From: Geminicoccaceae bacterium
Lineage (GTDB): Bacteria > Pseudomonadota > Alphaproteobacteria > Geminicoccales > Geminicoccaceae
Reading direction: 5' to 3'
Assembly (NCBI GenBank): GCA_025999455.1
Contig: AP024683.1
Span: forward strand, 1,495,501 to 1,559,500
DNA length: 64,000 bases
This document shows, piece after piece, positions 58,813-64,000 of the stretch; position 1 is the stretch's first letter; each line of letters opens with the position of its first letter. Below the pieces are notes generated by a model that worked only from the letters and a program-made list of their open reading frames with translations, had not been told where the DNA came from and searched no databases. The position numbers and the translations under genes are program-made.

Positions 58813-59970
58813 CTAGCCCGTAGCACCGTCGGCGAGCGCGAGGATCGTGCGGGCCGCGGCGCGGGCTCGTGGCACGATCGTCGCGATCTCGACGTACTCC
58901 TCGGGCGTGTGGCCCTTGCCGCCCACGGGGCCGGTCGAACAGAGCGTCGGCACGCCGAGGGCCGCGGTGAAGCCCGAGTCGGCACAGCCGCCCGAAAATT
59001 CGCCCTCGACCGAAAGGCCGATCTCCCGCGCACAGCGGCGGTAGGTCTCGAACAGCGCCTGCGAGGCGGGCGTGGGCTCGAGCGGCAGGAACTCGCCCGC
59101 GATTTCGAGCTCGGCCCGAGTGTCGGGCACGTGCGGGGTGGCGACGATCGCCTCGATCGCGGCGAGCATGCGCTCACGGTCGGCACCCTTGACGTAGCGC
59201 AGGTCGATCTCCGCCCAGGCCTCGGGGGCGACCGTGTTGACCGACTGGCCGCCGCCGGCCTTGCCCACGTTGACCGTGATGCCGGCTTCGAGGTCGGTGA
59301 GACCCATGAGCGCCACGGTCTTGTGGGCGAGCGCCAGGATGGCACTGCGGCCCTCGGCGTAGGCCCCACCCGAATGGGCGGCGCGCCCGAAAACCTTCGT
59401 CCGCAGGAACACGCCACCCTTCCGCCCCGTGCACACGTTGCCCGAGGGCCGGCCCGGCTCGGCGTTCAAGACCGCGCGGCAGCCTCTGGCGGTCGCTTCG
59501 ATGACCGGTCGGCTCACGGGGCTGCCGATCTCCTCGTCGCTCGTGAAGAGGCCGACGAGCGGGCAGGGGGCGCCGCCCGTCCGCGCGAAGGCGGCGAGCA
59601 CGAAGGCGTTCATGACGAGGCCCGCCTTCATGTCCGACACGCCCGGCCCGTAGCCTCGACCGCCTTCGACCCGGAAGGGCCGGCGCGCCGCTTCGCCCTT
59701 CGGGAACACCGTGTCGCAATGGCCCAAGAGCAACACGGGGCCGTCGCCGGGTCCCTCGACCCGGGCGCGCAGGATGTGGCCGGACTTCTCTTGGGGGAGC
59801 CACTCGCAGGCGACCCCCTCCCGTTCGAGGAAGGCGGCCACGGCCTCGGCCACCGCCGTGACCCCGGCATGGTCGTAGGAGCCGCTGTCGATGTTCACGA
59901 GCCGGCCGAGGAGGTCGAGCATCGCTCCCTCCTGCGCGGTGAGCCAGGTCTCGGCGGGATGCGCGCTCAT
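58813..59970 (-). CDS. M20 family metallopeptidase (carboxypeptidase G2-like)
   Basis: A 385-residue zinc peptidase. Metal ligands lie in LGHCDTVFPKG, GVSDMKAGL and TSDEEIGS, with the dimerisation lobe in between. It resembles glutamate carboxypeptidase CPG2 in family layout. It is the second gene of a reverse-strand pair; the start overlaps the stop of the dehydrogenase gene (ATGA). Confidence 0.88.
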   Translation of the reverse strand: MSAHPAETWLTAQEGAMLDLLGRLVNIDSGSYDHAGVTAVAEAVAAFLEREGVACEWLPQEKSGHILRARVEGPGDGPVLLLGHCDTVFPKGEAARRPFRVEGGRGYGPGVSDMKAGLVMNAFVLAAFARTGGAPCPLVGLFTSDEEIGSPVSRPVIEATARGCRAVLNAEPGRPSGNVCTGRKGGVFLRTKVFGRAAHSGGAYAEGRSAILALAHKTVALMGLTDLEAGITVNVGKAGGGQSVNTVAPEAWAEIDLRYVKGADRERMLAAIEAIVATPHVPDTRAELEIAGEFLPLEPTPASQALFETYRRCAREIGLSVEGEFSGGCADSGFTAALGVPTLCSTGPVGGKGHTPEEYVEIATIVPRARAAARTILALADGATG

Positions 59971-61022
59971 GCGGGACGCTCCGGGCGGGCTCGCGCTGCC
60001 GCGGCGGCGGCATCGAGCGAAGTGGCGTTGACGAGATCGCGCGAACGGCCGGTTTCGAGGAAGGTCCGGGTCGCCCGCGCCGATTTGCGGCGCACGTCGA
60101 CCACACCCGACGGCGTGTACCAGGCGGCGTGTGGCGTCAGGATCAGCCGGTGGCGCAAGGGCGAGCCGGGCTCGCGCCAGGCGCGGATCAAGGGATGCTC
60201 GACCGAGGGCGGCTCGTCCGGCAGCACGTCGAGCCCGGCGCCGCCGAGCCTCCCGTCGCGGAGGGCTTCGTGGACCGCATCGAGGTCGACGATCGGCCCC
60301 CGCGCGGTGTTGATCAAGATCGCCCCGGGCTTGATGGCAGCCAGCGCGCTCGCGCCGATCAGGCCCCGGGTCTCGGAGGTCAGGGGCGTGTGGATCGACA
60401 CGACGTCGGCTTCGCCCAAGAGCGCCTCGAGGCTCTCGCGCCGTTCGATGCCGAGGGCGAGCTCGGTGCCGGTCGGCCGATAGGGATCGAAGAAGCTCAC
60501 GCGCATGCCGAGGGCCTTGGCCCGCAGGGCCGCGGCCGTCCCGATCCGGCCGAGGCCCACGACCGCGAAGGTGAGCGTCGAAAGCCGGCGGACCGTGGGC
60601 GCGGCGGCGAACTTCCAGTTCCCCACCGGATCCTCGTGGAGCGCCGTCGTGTAGAAGGGGATGCCGCGCAGAAAGGAAAGGGCCAGGGCGATCGCGTGGT
60701 CGGCGATGTCCATCGTGCCGTAGTCGGGCACGTTGAGGACCGCGATGCCGCGCCGGCCGGCCGCCTCGACGTCGATGTTGTCGTAGCCCACCCCGCAGCG
60801 GGTGACGACCCGGAGCCGCGGCATGCGGTCGAGAAGCGCACCGTCCACCCGCACGGCGTAGTTGCAAAGTAGCGCGCGGGCTCGGGCGAGCGTCTCGGCG
60901 GGCACGCGGTCGTGCTCGGCCCAGCGGAACACTTCGAGCCGATAGGCCTCGCCCAATTCCTCGCGCTCGAGATCGGGTGGCCCGTCGAGGTGCCAGTCGA
61001 GACAGAGGACGAGTTCACTCAC
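59967..61022 (-). CDS. D-2-hydroxyacid dehydrogenase, CtBP-like
   Basis: A 351-residue NAD-dependent dehydrogenase of the C-terminal-binding-protein branch. The NAD motif is VVGLGRIGTAAALRAKALG, and the catalytic block INTARGPIVDLDAV, the Glu in DEPPSVEHP and the His in LTPHAAWYTP are visible. The last 25 residues are Ala-rich. A GTG start with GAGGAG six bases upstream. Coupled with the M20 peptidase gene; the substrate is unknown. Confidence 0.88.
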   Translation of the reverse strand: MSELVLCLDWHLDGPPDLEREELGEAYRLEVFRWAEHDRVPAETLARARALLCNYAVRVDGALLDRMPRLRVVTRCGVGYDNIDVEAAGRRGIAVLNVPDYGTMDIADHAIALALSFLRGIPFYTTALHEDPVGNWKFAAAPTVRRLSTLTFAVVGLGRIGTAAALRAKALGMRVSFFDPYRPTGTELALGIERRESLEALLGEADVVSIHTPLTSETRGLIGASALAAIKPGAILINTARGPIVDLDAVHEALRDGRLGGAGLDVLPDEPPSVEHPLIRAWREPGSPLRHRLILTPHAAWYTPSGVVDVRRKSARATRTFLETGRSRDLVNATSLDAAAAAARARPERPA

Positions 61023-61186
61023 GCGCGGCTCCTCGCTTCTCGGCGCCGGCGCGGGCTTAGACCAGCCGGCTGCGACCGTCGACCGGCCGCGGTGCAGAGC
61101 TGCGCCGACCGGCCTTGCGCGGCCGAGCCTGGCGTGCGGCACCGAGCGGCCGCAAGCTCTCGGTCGCGACGGAGGGGAGGCGGGGG

Positions 61187-62356
61187 ATGCGGATCGCGCG
61201 GATCGAGGACCTGCACTGCGACGCCGGCTGGCGGGTCTGGTCGTTCCTCAAGATCACGGCCGACGACGGCACGGTCGGTTGGTCGGAATACAACGAGAGC
61301 TACGGTGCGAAAGGCCTCACCGCGGTGATCCGCGGCCTGGCCGAAAAGCTGCTGGGCCAGGACCCGCGCCCGGTCGAGCGGATCACGGCCCATCTGCACG
61401 CGCTCACCCGGGCGCATCCCGGCGGGATCGCCCAGATGGCGATCGCGGCGATCGAGAACGCCCTCGTGGACTTGAAGGCCCGATCGCTCGGCCTGCCGGT
61501 CGCCGCCCTGCTGGGCGGGCCCGTGCGCGAACGGCTGCGGCTCTATTGGAGCCACGCCGGATCCTATCGGCTGCGCTTCCACGAACTCGTGGGCACCCCG
61601 CCCTTGCGCGACCTCGAGGGCTGCCGGGCGCTCGCGGCCGAAATCCGCGAACGCGGCTTCACGGCGATGAAGACGAACATCTTCCTCTTCGACCGCGATC
61701 CGCCCGAAATGTGGCAACCCGGCTTCGCGCACCAGCCCGGGTGGCCCGAACTCAACGTCGATCGGGCGACGCTGCGCCGGATCGAACGGCAGATGGCGGC
61801 CTTCCGCGAAGGGGCGGGCGAGGAGGTCGATCTCCTGCTCGACCTCAACTTCAATTTCAAAACCGAGGGCTATCTCGAGGTCCTGCGCGCGGTCGAACCG
61901 TTCGATCTCTTCTGGCTCGAGATCGACCTCCTGGACCCCGAGGCGCTCGCTTGGATCCGCCGCCAGGCGCGCACCCCGATCGCCTCTTGCGAATCCCTTT
62001 TCCACCGCCGCCAGTTCCGCCCGTTCCTCGAGCGGCAATCCGTCGACGTCGCGATCGTCGACGTGCCGTGGAACGGGATCCTCGAATCCGTCAAGATCGC
62101 CGCCTTGTGCGAGACCTTTTCGGTCAATTGTGCGCCGCACAATTTCTACGGCAATCTCTCGACGGCGATGAGCGCGCATTTCTGTGCGGCGATCCCGAAC
62201 TTCCGGATCATGGAGATCGACATCGACGACGTGCCGTGGAAGGACGAGGTCGTGACACCACCGCGCATCGAGAACGGCCATCTCCTGCTCGGCGACGCGC
62301 CGGGTTGGGGGGTGGAGGTGAACGAGGCCGCCATCCGCCGCCACGCTCCCCGCTGA
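61187..62356 (+). CDS. Mandelate racemase/muconate lactonizing enzyme family protein
   Basis: A 389-residue enolase-superfamily enzyme. Metal ligands Asp219 (LLLDLNFNF), Glu245 (FWLEIDL) and Glu269 (ASCESLF) are in place; a candidate catalytic Lys is Lys162 (MKTN) and a His occurs in APHNFYG. The reaction probably begins with proton abstraction next to a carboxylate, likely dehydrating or racemising a sugar acid. It is near the dehydrogenase and RraA genes, which suggests a catabolic module. GGAGGGGAGG precedes the ATG. Confidence 0.87.
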   Translation: MRIARIEDLHCDAGWRVWSFLKITADDGTVGWSEYNESYGAKGLTAVIRGLAEKLLGQDPRPVERITAHLHALTRAHPGGIAQMAIAAIENALVDLKARSLGLPVAALLGGPVRERLRLYWSHAGSYRLRFHELVGTPPLRDLEGCRALAAEIRERGFTAMKTNIFLFDRDPPEMWQPGFAHQPGWPELNVDRATLRRIERQMAAFREGAGEEVDLLLDLNFNFKTEGYLEVLRAVEPFDLFWLEIDLLDPEALAWIRRQARTPIASCESLFHRRQFRPFLERQSVDVAIVDVPWNGILESVKIAALCETFSVNCAPHNFYGNLSTAMSAHFCAAIPNFRIMEIDIDDVPWKDEVVTPPRIENGHLLLGDAPGWGVEVNEAAIRRHAPR

Positions 62357-62410
62357 AGCGACCGGCCGGGCGTGCTAGAGTAGCGTCGGTCGTGGCTCGG
62401 AGGGCGGCCT

Positions 62411-62956
62411 TTGGGCGAGGCGGCGGAGCAGCTCTGGACGGTCGAAGCCTTCTTGGCGCGCGGTGAGCGGCCGGGGGTTCGCGAGGAGCTCGTCGACGGG
62501 CGGATCGTCGCGATGGCCCCGCCGCGCCCGGTCCACGGCGTCGTCGTCCAGAACACCGCCTTCGCGATCCGCAGGCGGCTCCGCCCGCCCTGTCGCCTGA
62601 TCGGCGAGGCGGCGATCCGGATCGACGACCGGACACTTTTCGAAGCCGATCTCGCGGTCGCCTGCGGACGACCCGATCCGCGCGCCGAGACCGTCGATCC
62701 GGTCCTCGTGGTCGAGGTGCTCTCGCCTTCGACCCGAGAGTTCGATCTCGGCCGCAAGGCTTACGCCTACAGCGAGCTGCCCTCCTGCCGCGAGATCTGG
62801 CTCGTCGACAGCGAGCAGCGTTGGGTCAGGGTCTGGCGGCGGCTCGCCGAGGGCTGGAGCGTGAGCTTGCCGATGCGGGGCTCGGTCCGGTTCGAGAGTG
62901 CCGTGCTCGGCGATTCGATCGAGCTCGACGCGTTCTACGAGGAGAGCGGGCTCTAG
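62411..62956 (+). CDS. Uma2 family (PD-(D/E)XK-like) protein, copy 1
   Basis: A 181-residue protein of the Uma2/DUF820 family, related to restriction-endonuclease-like folds. The core has FEADLAVACG, PVLVVEVLSPSTREFDLGRKAYAY and REIWLVD, which fit a D...E-x-V nuclease centre. Family members are often multi-copy and have no proven role. A TTG start has GGAGGGC six bases upstream. First of two tandem paralogues. Confidence 0.85.
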   Translation: MGEAAEQLWTVEAFLARGERPGVREELVDGRIVAMAPPRPVHGVVVQNTAFAIRRRLRPPCRLIGEAAIRIDDRTLFEADLAVACGRPDPRAETVDPVLVVEVLSPSTREFDLGRKAYAYSELPSCREIWLVDSEQRWVRVWRRLAEGWSVSLPMRGSVRFESAVLGDSIELDAFYEESGL

Positions 62957-63016
62957 GGACCGCGGGTCGGCGGTTGCGGAGAGGGCGACGAGCGGAGTTT
63001 CTTCGGAGGAGAGCCT

Positions 63017-63562
63017 TTGGGCGAGGCGGCGGAGCGGTTCTGGACGGTCGAAGCCTTCTTGGCGCGCGGTGAGCGGCCGGAGGTGCGCGAGGAGCTCGTC
63101 GACGGGCGGATCGTCGCGATGGCCCCGCCGCGCGACCAGCACGGCACGATCGTCGCCAATGCGAGCTACGAGATCCGCCGTCGCCTGCGGCGACCCTGCC
63201 GGGTGGTCGCGGACACGGGCGTGCGGATCGACGAGACGAGCTTGTTCGTGCCGGATCTCGTCGTCTCCTGCTCGCCACGGGACGCCGACGGGCGGACGGT
63301 CGATCCGGTCCTCGTGGTCGAGGTGTTGTCGCCGTCGACGCGGGATTTCGATCTCGGCCGCAAGGCTTACGCCTACAGCGAGCTGCCCTCCTGCCGGGAG
63401 ATCTGGCTCGTCGACAGCGAGCAGCGCTGGGTCAGGGTCTGGCGGCGGCTCGCCGAGGGTTGGAGCGTGAGCTTGCCGATGCGGGGCTCGGTCCGGTTCG
63501 AGAGTGCCGTGCTCGGCGATTCGATCGAGCTCGACGCGCTCTACGAGGAGAGCGGGCTCTGA
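63017..63562 (+). CDS. Uma2 family (PD-(D/E)XK-like) protein, copy 2
   Basis: A 181-residue paralogue of the preceding gene. It is nearly identical in residues 1-40 and about 110-181 but diverges in the middle (HGTIVANASYEIRRRL versus HGVVVQNTAFAIRRRL and onward). The candidate active-site residues VPDLVV and VVEVLSPSTRDFD are kept. TTG start with GGAGGA upstream. Confidence 0.85.
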   Translation: MGEAAERFWTVEAFLARGERPEVREELVDGRIVAMAPPRDQHGTIVANASYEIRRRLRRPCRVVADTGVRIDETSLFVPDLVVSCSPRDADGRTVDPVLVVEVLSPSTRDFDLGRKAYAYSELPSCREIWLVDSEQRWVRVWRRLAEGWSVSLPMRGSVRFESAVLGDSIELDALYEESGL

Positions 63563-63580
63563 GGGACGCGCATCGGCGGC

Positions 63581-64000
63581 TCAGAGCACGCCGTATTTCG
63601 CGAAGACCTCGGCGAGCTTCGCACCCTTGGCGAGCTCTTCGCGGGTGTGGTTCTCGCCGCCGATCTTGGCGAGGGCCGCCGTGATCACCTCCTCCTCGCG
63701 CTCGCGAGGGATCACCACGACACCGTCCACGTCGCCGAAGACGAGATCACCCGGGCGGACGAGCACGCCGCCGCAATTCACCGTGACGTCGCGTTCCATC
63801 ATCTTGCCGCGGCCCTTCGAATCGAGCGGGCCGATGCCGCCCGCGAAGACCGGGAAGCTCGCCTGGCGGATGTGGCGGACGTCGCGGACGAGCCCGTCGG
63901 TCACGCAGCCCACGGCACCTCTGGCCTTGGCGGCGGTGGTCAAGAGCTCGCCCCAGGGCGCGATCCGCTCGGTCGGGCCGCCACAAGCGAGGACCGCGAC
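63581..64000 (-). CDS. RraA family protein / oxaloacetate decarboxylase-like, C-terminal part
   Basis: The frame is open to the last base of the window, so its N-terminus is outside. About 139 residues are visible, including AVGCVTDGLVRDVRHIR, which carries the family Arg/Asp residues, and NCGGVLVRPGDLVFGDVDGVVVIP. RraA-fold proteins include 4-hydroxy-4-methyl-2-oxoglutarate aldolases, oxaloacetate decarboxylases and RNase E inhibitors; next to catabolic genes an aldolase/decarboxylase role is more likely. Confidence 0.85.
   Translation of the reverse strand, partial: VAVLACGGPTERIAPWGELLTTAAKARGAVGCVTDGLVRDVRHIRQASFPVFAGGIGPLDSKGRGKMMERDVTVNCGGVLVRPGDLVFGDVDGVVVIPREREEEVITAALAKIGGENHTREELAKGAKLAEVFAKYGVL

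Larger units (their letters stand above)
62407..63570 (+). repeat. Tandem duplication of a Uma2 gene unit (606-bp offset)
   Basis: Two copies of a Uma2 gene with a constant 606-base offset and no indels. The first about 120 bases and the last about 240 bases of the two copies are nearly identical in DNA, while the middle of the gene differs strongly. Confidence 0.8.

Noticed and set aside
62407-63570. Uma2 pair as an insertion sequence or restriction-modification system
   Set aside because: No terminal inverted repeats, transposase motif or methyltransferase gene is present; Uma2 proteins are a separate nuclease-like family.

Overview
The window is a very GC-rich, gene-dense bacterial chromosome segment, almost certainly from an alphaproteobacterium. 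The conserved gene orders point there: hisD-UPF0262-phosphatase-infA-maf-rng-yacG; pcm-tolC-popZ (DUF2497)-valS; atpHAGDC without the Fo genes; hflK-hflC-DUF2065-degP with serB and miaA; and glnBA. A SAM-II riboswitch before metZ is also typical of that class. GTG and TTG starts are frequent and neighbouring genes often overlap by a few bases. I cannot name the species; a Rhodospirillales/Geminicoccales-like lineage is a guess. No stretch of more than about 300 bases lacks a gene.

Layout. 1-4873: histidine biosynthesis tail, tRNA-like housekeeping block (UPF0262, LMW phosphatase, infA, maf, rng, yacG), interrupted by a reverse-strand lipoprotein. 4881-15087: a long reverse-strand run (pcm, tolC, popZ, a HerA-type ATPase, valS, an M17 aminopeptidase, a thioesterase, a winged-helix protein and an exported protein). 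15243-15445: tRNA-Cys and tRNA-Asn. 15491-21274: a sirtuin and the F1 ATP synthase operon. 21258-30349: GNAT, Mrp/ApbC, the HflKC-DegP envelope protease block, serB, a leucine-dehydrogenase-like enzyme and miaA. 30334-41776: ilvD, a Cys-rich CDF transporter, BrkB, a metallophosphatase, a Rid protein, a frameshifted quinone reductase, a secreted nuclease, a degenerate EAL protein, cysQ, pyrD, then SAM-II riboswitch-metZ-dehydratase.

41773-51778 is more accessory: an RNA 3'-phosphate cyclase fused to a THUMP RNA-binding domain, two orphan sugar ABC permeases, a sensorless hybrid histidine kinase, and a four-gene Csu-type chaperone-usher pilus cluster with its own AT-rich promoter and leader hairpin. 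51856-53788 is glnB-glnA under a near-consensus sigma-54 promoter. 53946-64000 holds tRNA-His, an unknown tRNA-adjacent protein, N-formylglutamate amidohydrolase, a cell-wall cluster (two L,D-transpeptidases around a Braun-lipoprotein-like peptide ending in Lys), a DUF1640 coiled-coil protein, a catabolic group (M20 peptidase, CtBP-like dehydrogenase, enolase-superfamily enzyme, RraA-like protein) and a tandem pair of Uma2-family genes.

The most unusual items are the RtcA-THUMP fusion and the transpeptidase-lipoprotein-transpeptidase cassette. No CRISPR array, insertion sequence, phage or rRNA gene was seen.
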